A stretch of DNA of 64,000 bases from the NCBI GenBank assembly GCA_013076295.1, contig RQOL01000024.1, positions 310,001 through 374,000 of the forward strand. Reading direction: 5' to 3'. The stretch comes from Sanderia malayensis (Eukaryota; Cnidaria; Scyphozoa; Semaeostomeae; Pelagiidae). Position 1 is the stretch's first letter. Every line of letters begins with the position of its first letter. This document shows positions 13,069-23,356 of this stretch, piece after piece. The notes beneath the pieces were generated by a model. The model was not told the DNA's origin. It searched no databases and worked only from the letters and a program-made list of their open reading frames with translations. Both the position numbers and the translations under genes were made by a program.

Positions 13069-13086
13069 TGGTCCACCGAGCCGGAT
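13069..13086 (+). promoter_or_regulatory. Candidate primer-binding site, tRNA-Tyr-like
   Basis: TGGTCCACCGAGCCGGAT begins with TGG, as required to pair with a CCA-ended tRNA. It agrees at nearly every position with the complement of a typical metazoan tRNA-Tyr 3' end (TGGTCC..CGAGCCGGA). It lies about 110 bases before the first gag ATG, as expected for reverse-transcription priming. The tRNA match is from general knowledge and was not tested by alignment. Confidence 0.5.
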
Positions 13087-13180
13087 CATGTCGCAGTAGA
13101 GAATTATTTGAGTAAATAATATTTAAGTAAAAGGTACGAACAATACAATAAGCGAGAAAGGAACGATAAGCAAGAAAGAA

Positions 13181-15337
13181 ATGTCTCAACAAGGAGTAGG
13201 GCAAGGCTATCTTTCAGAAAACAACGAAAGAAACGGAGCAGCCCAACGAGTTCTAGAAATGTCTGTGATGACAGCATTTGGCACGCAATCGCCATGGGAC
13301 GTCCAGCGGAGTGACGTCAATTAACGGGATATTGGCCCGGAGAGGGAAATCGTATCTGAAGTTCGTGCAGTGACGAACGAAAGGATGCAAAGCGTAGATT
13401 CTGAAATCAGATTCAGAAGTCCAGTTCCACCGAGGGAACGAAGACCCGAGAGCGGTATCAGAAATCCAGTTCCACCGAGGGAACTCAGATCCGAGAGCGG
13501 TTTCAGAAGTTCAGTTCCACCGAGGGAACGAAGACCCGAGAGCGGTAAAAGAAGCCCGGTTCCACCGAGGGAACCCAGATCAGAGATGTCAGATACAGGG
13601 CGGGATGCCCTCAATGGTTCAACTCAAATGATGAGGAGAACAGATGTACGAAGCCCCAACCCTGCAGCCCCGCTTTGGAGGCGGACGGTTGATGACAAGG
13701 CGATGACGCATATGCCGTTAGCCCCTGGACCGTATGATCTACAGACGTCAGGGGCACAGAGCACGATGCAGTGGCCTTGGGCCACACCCATAGCCTCGCA
13801 TGGAGGCACGAACATGGCAACGAGGCCATTAATGATGACAACACTGTCAAGGCCTGGAGCAACAATGGAGCAATCGAGTCATCTCAGTGAAGCTGAGGGT
13901 GATCGAGCAATTGCTAAATGCCTCTTGCAACGAACAATAGCCAGCATTGACTGGCAAGAGGAAGACACTGAGCGTCTTCAACAGAAGCAAGAGGCATTGA
14001 GACGAGCTAATGCACGTTTAGAAGAGGCGACAACCGAACTAGAGAGACAGCAGAAAGTTGCTGGCCTCAGTGTCGCTGAACGGTTGCAAAGGCTCGTAGA
14101 GTTTGAAGAAGATAGCTCCAGGGCCACAACAGCAATGAGAAGAATGAAGAAATTGCTGAACCGAGGGGAGAAACAAACAGAGAAAGTGAGCCAGCAAACA
14201 AGCTCAGCTATCAGACTCCCGAAGATGGAGCTGAAAACGTTTGATGGAAGCATTCTAGAATGGCATGAGTTTTGGGAATGCTTCGAGCATGGGGTTCACA
14301 ATCAGGTGAACCTGCCTGATCATCAGAAGCTGCAGTATTTGAAAAACAGCTTAAGAGGTGCCGCATTTGTGGCCATTTCTGATTTGGAAATGAAGGCTGA
14401 GCACTATCCAGTGGCAGTGTGGCTTCTTAAGAATAGATATGGCCACAAGAATGTATTGAGACAGGCGCACCTAGATGGCTTGGAGAAATTGACTGTAGTG
14501 AACAGCACCTATGAGGTGGCTAAGTTGAAGAGGCTGTATGAAGAGCTTGAGTGTCACTACAAAGCTCTTGTAGCCATTGATGTAAAGCCTTCAGAATATG
14601 AAGCAACCATAGTTCCGAAGGTATTAAGCAAATGTCCGATGCAAGTCAGAATTAAGCTGACTGAAGCAAAGGAAGAGAACGAAGACATTCGTATGGAAGA
14701 ACTAGTGAATGGTCTTCGTAGAACGGTGAAAGTTCTAGAGAAATGTGGAGCAAGAGACAAGAGTCTGCAGGCAGAAGATGAGCGGCTATGTGACGAGCGA
14801 GATAGCCAAGAAGCATCATGGTATGAGAACAGTACACGCAGCACTGCAACATTGCTGTCGTCAGATGTTGTAAAGACAAGATGCGACTTCTGTCTAGGCC
14901 CACATCAATCTTTCGAGTGTCAGAAGTACGTCACTGCGAAAGAAAGAATGGATGTACTGAAGAGGTACAGAAGATGTTATAGATGCTTGCAGAAAGGCCA
15001 CGTGGTCAGGTCATGTGCAGTTAGGGAGAACTGCAAGAAATGTGAACAAAGTTACCACCACGAGGCACTTTGCAAAGAGCAAGCAGAAGTGAAGAACATA
15101 ACAGAACCGACTGGCCTATGGAAGGAATCGAATCCAACGGCAGCGGTGATACTGAAGGTACCAACGGAGAATGGCGCAACGAAGGCGCATGAAGCGAATG
15201 AGCCAGCGATGGAAGCTGAAAAAGAGAAGCAACGAGCTGTTGAGAGACAATGTACGACCAACCAACTACACCGACCAACAGATCAAATGACCTATTTTAA
15301 TTTTTCTGCCCCAAAGCCTCTAGCTCTGCGACCCTGA
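13181..15337 (+). pseudogene. BEL/Pao retrotransposon gag-like protein (DUF1759 plus zinc knuckles), one stop codon
   Basis: The probable start is ATG 13181; the frame is broken by TAA at 13322 and then open from 13325 to 15337 in the same frame. After the stop come four copies of a 16-17-residue repeat built on PVPPRERRPESG, then a coiled-coil stretch rich in E, R and Q. The DUF1759 gag core follows, with KTFDGSILEWHEFWECFEHG and LKNSLRGAAF. At the C-terminus are cysteine-rich knuckles (CDFCLGPHQSFEC, CYRCLQKGHVVRSC, CKKCEQSYHHEALC). In the family this protein forms the virus-like particle and binds RNA. Protease, reverse transcriptase and integrase are absent: the element stops at about 15337, directly against an unrelated reverse-strand pseudogene. 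Confidence 0.88.
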
Positions 15338-15339
15338 TA

Positions 15340-16740
15340 ATGATACTCTGTTGAATCACATTCCTGGAAAAAACTTGCTGAAATAATGTGCAATCGGTGT
15401 CATACGTTGTTCCAAACCCAGTTGCAGAATCTTACGATCCATCATTATTGTCCATCGTGGCGTGCGTGGAGATTCCTTTTGCCATCTCGTTAAAAATACG
15501 AACACTTGCAGACACCATGCTGGCCCATGCATCGTTTTGAGGTCTGATGTCTGCGTATGAAATGCAATTTCCTAGCTTATGCAGCATTACCACTGACTGT
15601 TTACTGGTTGTGAAACGATACAGGGTCATCCCAGCTATAATGTTTTTTACATTTTTCTGTTTAGGGCGACCAACACCTCCCAGTTAGAAGCTAATAACCA
15701 TACTTTGGTAGCAATCGATTTGACCCTGTCGTAGCATAACAATACTGATTTACTTTGTAGTTCTTGTCGATTGTTACACAAATCATTTTGCAATATGTCT
15801 GTCAGTGGACCTTTGTCGAATCGTTCAATCAGTTTCGTTAGGATCACATTTCCAAGAACATTCATCTTCAACCCTTGCTTCCATCTATCTGCAAATCATG
15901 CCTTGATCAAATCCTCGTCACGGAGACCCTGTTCCTTTAAAGTTGCTGCCATATATTCTAAAGGATTCACATCGCGCGAATATTTATCACTTGGCGTCTT
16001 TCTGGAAAAACACAATTTGACTTTTTCTTCAATGCAGCTGTATTGTTTATTGGCGAATCAACTCCTTTTTCATCACCTAATACCACTTATAAATTTTTGA
16101 CATTGCGAAGAACATCGCTCAGCAAGAAAGGTGGCTTCTCCCGTAAAATCTTCGTTCAGATTTTCACAAAGATCTCGCTAATCACATCATCCTTAATGTC
16201 TTCTAAATCATCATCGATTTGTTTTTGTCTTTTCTTTCTGTTCATTTACAGCAAGCTTTAAGTAACACGACTGGTGATAGTACATATCAATAGCAAAAAT
16301 ATCGTGAGACTGTCCACTGGTGTACACTTGTAGTCTGATAATTACGGCATAAAAACGATGTTCTTTATCCTGAATATACTCTTCTTTCCTTTCCAGTAAC
16401 TTATTTGCTGATTTGCTCCTCTCACACCGCCCCAGGCTTCCACTTTCATATGCTATCAAGTGATTGCTTCACATTGTAGATAAAACAAAGCCGCTTCTCT
16501 CTCAAATGCTGACTACTTGAACGCCTTGACACCTGTTTTCCTTTTGAGATTCTCCTGAACTGTCAGCCACTGAATTATCCTCCTCATCCTCAACTAATCC
16601 ATACTTTCTTTCACAATTTTCGACTTTTGTCCCAAATGACGTTCTGCATGCTGCATGTGCCTTACCAAAAGCACTACTATTATTTATCCTCTCATAAACT
16701 TTTGTAAACGGATATTTGGAATCATCACTGTCCACATTTA
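15340..16740 (-). pseudogene. Frame-broken gene of unknown family (YYHQSCYLK motif)
   Basis: Read on the minus strand, successive segments in different frames form one plausible protein order. First comes an S/E-rich part (YPFTKVYERINN). Next are an RRSSSQHLREKRLCFICN zinc-ligand-like stretch, GRCERSKSANKLLERK, and DIFAIDMYYHQSCYLKLAVN. Then come EYMAATLKEQGLRDEDLI and finally MLHKLGNCISYADIRPQNDA followed by GISTHATMDNNDG. Several frame changes and stops separate them. I recall similar repetitive uncharacterised proteins from cnidarians, but cannot name the family or a function. Homology-like sequence runs right up to the gag remnant at 15337, suggesting that the retroelement junction truncated it. 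Confidence 0.5.
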
Positions 16741-17087
16741 TCTTTCACCAACATTTTGCCTCTCCTTGGACATTCAACCATCCGCTATCTTTAAACAAGC
16801 TTATTTTTCTTTTTTTAAAATACATTTGTATAATAAGCATTTCTCTTCTCCATCAGAATTCAGAGCGAATAATGAACTACTTTTGTTCATTTCATTTCAC
16901 TTTTTTAGGCATGGTAGCCCGTCAGTTAGAAAAAACTGATTTCCTGGGGGCCGTGCATTACAATACAAAATACAATACTTTTTGCGATAAAGATTACCTT
17001 ATTAAATATACATATATAATATACAAATTAAATCTAAAAGTAATAAAAAAGCATGATAAGGAGACCAACCTGCAAGATTTCACCAGT

Positions 17088-17811
17088 CTTTTTTTTTGAA
17101 TTGTTTGAGCGTAGGTGCTTCTTTTGATTCATTATTTAGTCCATTCCAGAGACTGGTGCCTCTGAATGAAAAGCAACTCTGACCAGCCGATGTCCTAAAC
17201 AATGGAGTTCTAAGGTTTAGGTTGGAATTCCGCAGTGTGCGGGAGGTGGTCTCACTTACTCTAGTAAACATGTCGCTCATATAGGACGGCGCTTCCGCGT
17301 TAAGGGATTTGAAAACCATTTTGAGGGTCTCAAACTCAATTAACTCCCTGACCGTGGGTCATCCCAGGGCATAAATGAGTTGTGTGGCTGACTGATCATA
17401 TCGACTACCTGTGACAGTTCTGGCAGCACGATTCTGTAGCTTTTGCAGTTTATTAAGAGCAGTCTCGCCAATATTTCCCCAAACAGGGCAACAAAATCTA
17501 AAGTAGGGTTCCACAAGGCTTCTATACATCTGTTTAACAGTAGATGCAGGCACATACTTTTTAGAGTACCGTAATATGCCAATACATCTGGAAATCTTAC
17601 ATGTTAATGAGGCTAGTTGAGAGGACCATTTTAACTGCGGATCCACATTAACTCCTAGATACTTAGTATTTTGAACCATTTTGACTTCATCATTCTCAAT
17701 TTTAAAATGAGGTTTAACTGAATCAGTAGAAGTCAAATTTTTTAATTTACCTTGAGTGCCGATAATCCTGCCTTCAGTTTTGGCCACATTTAACGATAGT
17801 TTGTTTCGTTA
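17088..17811 (-). pseudogene. LINE reverse-transcriptase C-terminal fragment
   Basis: The minus strand encodes LSLNVAKTEG, a TKYLGVNVDPQLKWSSQ block, YRSLVEPYFRFCCPVWG and LQKLQNRAARTVTG. These are hallmarks of the thumb and C-terminal region of CR1/L2-like non-LTR elements. One in-frame TGA (17360-17362, on the minus strand, where a tryptophan is expected in LGWP) splits it; the frame then continues with TVRELIEFETLKMVFKSLN. The catalytic FADD-box part and endonuclease are missing. This family differs from the element at 10-11 kb. A decayed fragment. Confidence 0.85.
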
Positions 17812-18318
17812 CTCCGGTTGTAATTACCAAAAATAATTCATATATTGCAAACGTCTTGATGAACTGCAAACCAGAATGCAAACTGCAGATTTAGATCGTA
17901 GATTTAATCAGCAAGTGACTCATTGATGTCTGTTGCACTGCACTGCAATTTCTACTCAAACAAAAGATAAAACCAATACCCAAAACAAACAACAACAAAA
18001 TAATGAGACGATGAGCAAATTACCTCTTTTGCTGTTATTTTTGTGCTTGCATGAGTTTACCAGTGGCACCAATGCCCACCATCAATATACACCGTGACTA
18101 AATCCAAGCTAGGCTCCGGAATGGAAGCAAGCATGACCAGTGATATTTTGATACCCAGCCTGGAGCCATCTCTACCAGAGCTACTTGTTTTGGAGTAACA
18201 CCAAGACACTGCATACAATTATACCGCTATTAGTATTGTCACGTGTATAAAGCACGTGACTGTTCATTCATCTAATATTACTATTCTGCGATGTCACGTG
18301 ACGGTGGCGAAACTCTGG
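17812..18318. other. Intergenic, nothing recognised
   Basis: I see no gene, RNA or clear repeat here apart from CACGTGA motifs near 18240-18300 that precede the inverted-repeat arm at 18319. Confidence 0.4.
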
Positions 18319-18385
18319 CCAAAACAATAGATTCGACCCGAAACAATAGGTCGAACGCCCCAAAACAATGGACCGAAACGGCGAA
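18319..18385. repeat. Left arm of a 4-kb-spaced inverted repeat
   Basis: This 67-base block built on AAACAATAG/AAACAATGG units separated by TCGACC and GGTCGAAC is nearly the exact reverse complement of 22353-22420. Weaker similarity extends outward to a TCACGTGA/TCACATGA site and inward to AATAAGGCTTTT. The two arms may bound one element that was later interrupted by the gap-containing satellite. Confidence 0.75.
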
Positions 18386-18989
18386 TCGGTGATCAATAAG
18401 GCTTTTCTGAATGGGATGGCACAAGGTTGGCACTTGCATGGAAAGGCTCCGTTTCTGGAGTAGGCAAAAGTTATCTATTTTTGGAAGCCTATTTTAAAAG
18501 AATTTTTGAGTTATTCCATTAATTGCTCCACTAATTGTGCTATCACGAAAAAACGACGGTTTACGCTGGCGAAACTTCCAAATTCGCGTCGCGAACTCCA
18601 ATTTCGAAGAAAGCGTTCGCTCTTCACGTGACGCGTTTCGCCTTTTGCTGCAATTTGATTGGCTCTTTTCGTGCGACTCATTATTCGCCCTCGGGTTGCA
18701 GCAGGTACTTTTGGAGAAGACGCGTGTTTTTCTTTTGCACACAAAGGGCGCCTTGCAAAGTGTTTTACGACCTGATTTATCTTCGTAAAGAGCTGCTAAT
18801 TGTTTCAAAGACCCCTGGAGAGTTGCAGGAAGCAATTCGGAACGCAGGTGACAGCTGTATTTTAGTTGAAAGAGTTGTTATTTTTGTAGTAGGCCTTGCT
18901 TAAGCATGCTTGCAACGCTTAGGCCCAATGAAAACAAATTCAAAGTTATGAATTTTTCAGGCGCTATTTGCACGATTTTCCCCATTTAA
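18386..18989. other. GC-richer non-coding stretch, possible regulatory region
   Basis: Higher CpG content than its surroundings and a CACGTGACGCG motif near 18635. Overlapping open frames on both strands are of similar length, with no recognised domain, so none is called as a gene. Confidence 0.3.
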
Positions 18990-19274
18990 ACTGGTATGTA
19001 TTGTAGGGTTTGTATTGTAGGGTATGTATTGTAAAGTATGTATCGAAGGGTATGTATCGTAGGGTATGTTATGTAGGGTTTGTATTGTAGGGTTTGTATT
19101 GTAGGGTATGTTATGTAGGGTTTGTATTGTAGGGTTATGTATATGTAGGGTATGTATTGTAGGGTATGTATTGTTGGGTATGTATAGTAGGGTATGTTAT
19201 GTAGGGTATGCATTGTAGGGTATGTATTGTAGGGTATGTATTGTTGGGTATGTATAGTAGGGTATGTTATGTAG
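18990..19274. repeat. Minisatellite of about 15 bases (TATGTATTGTAGGG), truncated by a gap
   Basis: About eighteen tandem, imperfect copies of (G)TATGTATTGTAGGG and its TATGTTATGTAGGG variant. Open frames translating to ITYPTIQTL-type repeats are artefacts of it. The array runs directly into the N block, so its true length is unknown. Confidence 0.95.
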
Positions 19275-19374
19275 NNNNNNNNNNNNNNNNNNNNNNNNNN
19301 NNNNNNNNNNNNNNNNNNNNNNNNNNNNNNNNNNNNNNNNNNNNNNNNNNNNNNNNNNNNNNNNNNNNNNNNNN
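19275..19374. other. 100-base scaffold gap (N)
   Basis: Exactly 100 Ns, a size conventionally used for gaps of unknown length, at the edge of the minisatellite. Order and distance across it should be treated as uncertain. Confidence 0.99.
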
Positions 19375-19763
19375 ACTCAGAAAATCGCCTAGAGACATTA
19401 TTACCAATGTTTCAAATCGCTGATCCGCCATGTTGTCACGTGACACACTTTAACTGGCGATAACTCGATACCGATAGGTGCGATAGTAGTGTTGCTTTAT
19501 AGTTTTTTGCTTCTTTTTGAGTGCTTAACAAATGGCATTTTTATTTTAATATTTGGGGGTAAATTTTGGCTGACCAGAAATGATCACATATGAATCACGC
19601 GACTTGTTGTTTACAAAATGTACCCAAGTCTAAAAGCAATTACCCGAGTCCGAAATTAAATTTTGGTTAGGCACTTTCCCAGATTGTTACAAGGAATTCC
19701 TTGTCTATATAAAACATCCTTGTACTTATTAGGAGATTATGGCGTGAAACTTGCATACAATTC

Positions 19764-19921
19764 TTGCTACTTCAAAAACCGACTCCCACTAGCCCCTGCC
19801 AGAATAATGCAAATGAAAAAAAAGATGGTAACCAGCCATAAATGTCAAGTCAGTTCAGATGATATAAAGCAAATGTGCTATGATGGTGCAAGAAAGGACA
19901 GATAAATATCATTAAACGAAT
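19764..19921 (+). repeat. Dispersed repeat, copy 1
   Basis: From TTGCTACTTCAAAAACCGAC to ATCATTAAACGAATA this block is a diverged direct copy of 22678-22846. Both copies include GATGATATAAA/GATGACATAAA and TATGATGGTG(C/T)AAG. In copy 2 one frame reads like coding sequence (ETDAVEETSVATSKTDSRY), so this may derive from a gene fragment. Function unknown. Confidence 0.7.
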
Positions 19922-20499
19922 ACCGTAAATCTTCGATAAGCCCGGGGGCAAGCCAAACAAGCCAGAATCAAATGCGAAGTGCTACGAACATTCCAAATTG
20001 CCAACTGTCATTGGCAGCTTGGAGTGTTTCGTAGATGTAGGACAGACAGGGAACAGAGCTCAACATTATTATAAATATTCATATTTGATTAGTGTTATAG
20101 TACCAGATTAGTAAATCAATGTGCTCGTAGGAAACCTCAGTTTCAGCATAAAAATTATAAGCAGGACGACCAACGTTAAACTATTTCAAACATTCAAGAG
20201 AAAAATGAGGAACAATTATCTTTTTATTTTATCAAAGGTGAAAAACCATATTAGTTTGTTAATTATTGTTGAACTTTTTTAGCAGTTGGAGATAACAATG
20301 TCAATTTGAGCTCAGTTTTTAACGTGTAAATTATATATGAGTCATATAACTTTGCAATTATGAAATAGCAAACAAGTTCTGCTTCCTTTGAGTGCATTTG
20401 GAGGCATATGTCAAACACTTTACCGTCAACTTGCTGTGAAGCATGCTTATTGCTTTCAATGCTGTTGCAATATCACTGCACTGTTGTTACCATAGAGAT

Positions 20500-21430
20500 C
20501 CACATGATACTTGTATCCATTAACAGATTTTCTTTGGCGCAGGTCAATAATTGACAAAACTTTGTAATCTTCATCTTCGCTGAACCAGCTACTAGAAGCT
20601 TCTGTTTATCCAGGAATTCTCTGTTTTCTTTGAGGTCAAGATTATACGGTGCTTCTTCAATGAAGACATTGCGTGGAAATAGCTTTGCATCAACGCCTTT
20701 TTTGTTTCATAAAGACAAGAAAATTTTGTGATTATAGCAATGTCGACTGATCTTGCGCGTCAGTATTCCCAGTGTTACATAAGAGACAGTGGCACTCATT
20801 AACAGGTTTTCTGTTCCCGAACGTACGACTTCATAAGCGTGACGCTTCTGAAATTTGTAGGCTTCTGGCGTTTTCAATGCAACTTGCTGTGAAATGACAA
20901 CTGCGTTTATGCTGCTAAACATCTCTTTACAGTAAGCAATGAATAGTGCAACAGCTTGAATACACTCGCTTATTCCTGTACTCTTCTTTCACCCTTGACT
21001 TCGTATGATAACTCTTGTCTTGTTATCAATGATGTGCAAGGCAAAATCCAATTACATCTCCGGATGAACTACCTCTGCTACAATGGCTGCCAGTTTTCAT
21101 CGCTTAGCCACACTGGAAACATCTTTGGTGTATAATCTACACCATTGTATATACCTTTGGACATATCATCTATGAACTTTTGATGAAATTTTTGCCTTAC
21201 GGCAGACTATTTCATTCATGTTCTTTACTAATTTCACCGTTATTGAGTCTTCAATCAACGAACAATAAATTTGCGGAGAGCAAATGACTCTCGTTCTTAA
21301 GGATTCATTAATAGCAGAAACTTTCTCTGATGATTGCAACCGGATATTATCATGTGAACTCTGGGTTACGTTCAAAAAAGTCACAAAAAGGCGATTCATG
21401 AACCGTGCGTGATTATTATTATGCACTGTT
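20500..21430 (-). pseudogene. Degenerate coding-like remnant, family not recognised
   Basis: On the minus strand, protein-like segments appear in alternating frames: RLFVTFLNVTQSSHDNIRL, then LKTPEAYKFQKRHAYEVVRS, then LFPRNVFIEEAPYNLDLKEN, then KVLSIIDLRQRKSVNGYKYH. Stops and frame changes separate them. The order and length suggest a dead single-exon gene, perhaps of a transposon. No catalytic motif can be named. Confidence 0.35.
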
Positions 21431-21509
21431 TTTTGCGTCTATATTGTGTATTGGTGTTTAATGGTCATTAACAATATTGTATGGTAGCAGCTTTTATAGT
21501 TGTCCTAAA

Positions 21510-22352
21510 TACGAATACTCCCCCCGTGGGGGCTTATTTGAGGGGGGGGGTATTTGAGTGTGGTGGCTTAATCGATACGGCATAACCTACTATGTGTATT
21601 TTGTTTTACCTGTAACTTGGCAATGTTTTTATTATCTTGACCAATGCTTGAGAAACATTCGTTTGAAAATCATACCAAGTAAGTGCCTCTTCAAACTTCT
21701 CTACCTAATCGTAATTTAAAAGCTAAGCTAATCTATATTTAAAATAATCGACAGATAAATTAAAACAAACTGCGCGTTATACCTAAAGAAAGATTTGATG
21801 CTTGCTCCCAAAAAGAAGATGAAACTTTTTTGATATTTGTACGTTGTTTTGCTGTAGTCTACTGATCCTAACAAAAATATAAAAAACTGTTATAATAAAA
21901 GGTTATTTAAAAGAATAAACGCGGCAAGGGTATTGTGTCAAAAGAGGCACACCGAGCATCTGACAGAGGACACTGGTAGCGTTATTGCATTTGATTGTGC
22001 AATGCATATAATACAGAGGTTACTGTGTAGATAATTTCAGTAGAACATCCTTGTAACGGGCACTTGCAGGATTAGTGTGTTTGGTAATATAGCTACAGTG
22101 CATATTGTACAGTGCATAAGGGCTACAAATAGGGCAAGTGCTAGCCACTGTTTTTTACTAGATTAGTTGTGTAAAGTTGTCTGCTATATAGAAATTGATT
22201 AGATTATTGAACATAATAGCACAAAGCTCTAAAAAAAGTCAAATGCTTTGTTGTGGTTAAATGTTGTTGATTTGTTTGCGTTGTAATTAAAAAGCACAAG
22301 TAAATCGGCGGTATGATTAGGGGCTGCAAAAGAAGCCTTTATGGATATCTCG
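21510..22352. other. Intergenic with one C/G-tract repeat remnant
   Basis: A copy of the CCCCCGTGGGGGCTTATTTG repeat lies at about 21521-21582. The rest is AT-rich and shows no gene. Confidence 0.4.
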
Positions 22353-22420
22353 TTCGCCGTTTCGGCCCATTGTTTTGGGCCGTTCGACCTATTGTTTCGG
22401 GTCGAATCTATTGTTTTTGG
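22353..22420. repeat. Right arm of a 4-kb-spaced inverted repeat
   Basis: Near-perfect reverse complement of 18319-18385 (three or four differences). A TCATCATGTGACGA site follows, as the counterpart of the TCACGTGAC beside the left arm. A 60-codon frame covers this arm but is probably incidental. Confidence 0.75.
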
Positions 22421-22677
22421 CAAGGAAAGTGCGTCATCATGTGACGACGTAGATTCCGTGGAACAAGCAATCAAAGGTAATGCAAGTTTTTATTTGGAAA
22501 AGGTGATAGTTGGAACATATTGACCGTATTTCGTTTGAAGAAAATGGATGGAAACATGAAAAAATCTTAATACCAAAGTTGTTTTCATGACCACGGCTTC
22601 CTCCAGCATTGACAAGAAAACGCCACTGCCAGAAAACCCAAACCGAAACGAAACCGATGCAGTTGAAGAAACGAGTG

Positions 22678-22846
22678 TTGCTACTTCAAAAACCGACTCC
22701 CGCTACACCCCTGTCAAGAATAGATGCAAATAATGGAGAAAAAGATGGTGAACCAGTCATGTCAGGTCAGTCAGATGACATAAAAACATAATTTTGATAT
22801 GATGGTGTAAGGAACGAAGGACACATAAATATCATTAAACGAATAT
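22678..22846 (+). repeat. Dispersed repeat, copy 2
   Basis: Direct diverged copy of 19764-19921. The frame starting upstream at about 22615 (KKTPLPENPNRNETDAVEE) is open to a TAA near 22732, which suggests a captured or decayed exon. It has no splice support and no recognised domain. Confidence 0.6.
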
Positions 22847-23356
22847 AGCAGATCTTTTTCTCGAACATCCTCCACATCCTATATAACATTTCATTCAAAT
22901 AGATTTGCTTAATCTATATTAGCTGAGTAAGGGAGTTTGAGTGACCCAAGCTCGCCCAAATTCCTTGTCTTGTAAATATGACGTAACTTATGATCGAAGG
23001 TGATTTCATCATTGATTGAATAACATGACGTAATTTTGTTAAAACTGTTGTTGTTGCTGCTATTGTTTTAGGCGAAGACGGTATTATTTTGAAGCGAATT
23101 CAAGTGTAAATTGTTTATGCAGCATATTTGGATGAGGTAGAACAGATATAAAATAATCAAGGAAAGAAAACCTGTATAATTCACGATTTTGGTGAAGAAA
23201 AAATATCTGATAAATCTAGACTTTTTGATTATCAGCAGGAGTTTGGTTAACATATACATTTTTAGGCCTTCCTTCCTGAAGTCAATTTGTCCAATTGGAA
23301 ATTGCAGTCCTGCAGTCATAAAATTATAATTTTTGAAGAAAGAAGAACAAGCAAAG

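Noticed and set aside
12950..15440. Minus-strand frames over the gag region
   Set aside because: They are shadows of the plus-strand gag, which has recognisable DUF1759 and zinc-knuckle motifs.
19000..19270. Open frames of tandem TYPTIQTL-like repeats
   Set aside because: They are the translation of a minisatellite and have no coding features.
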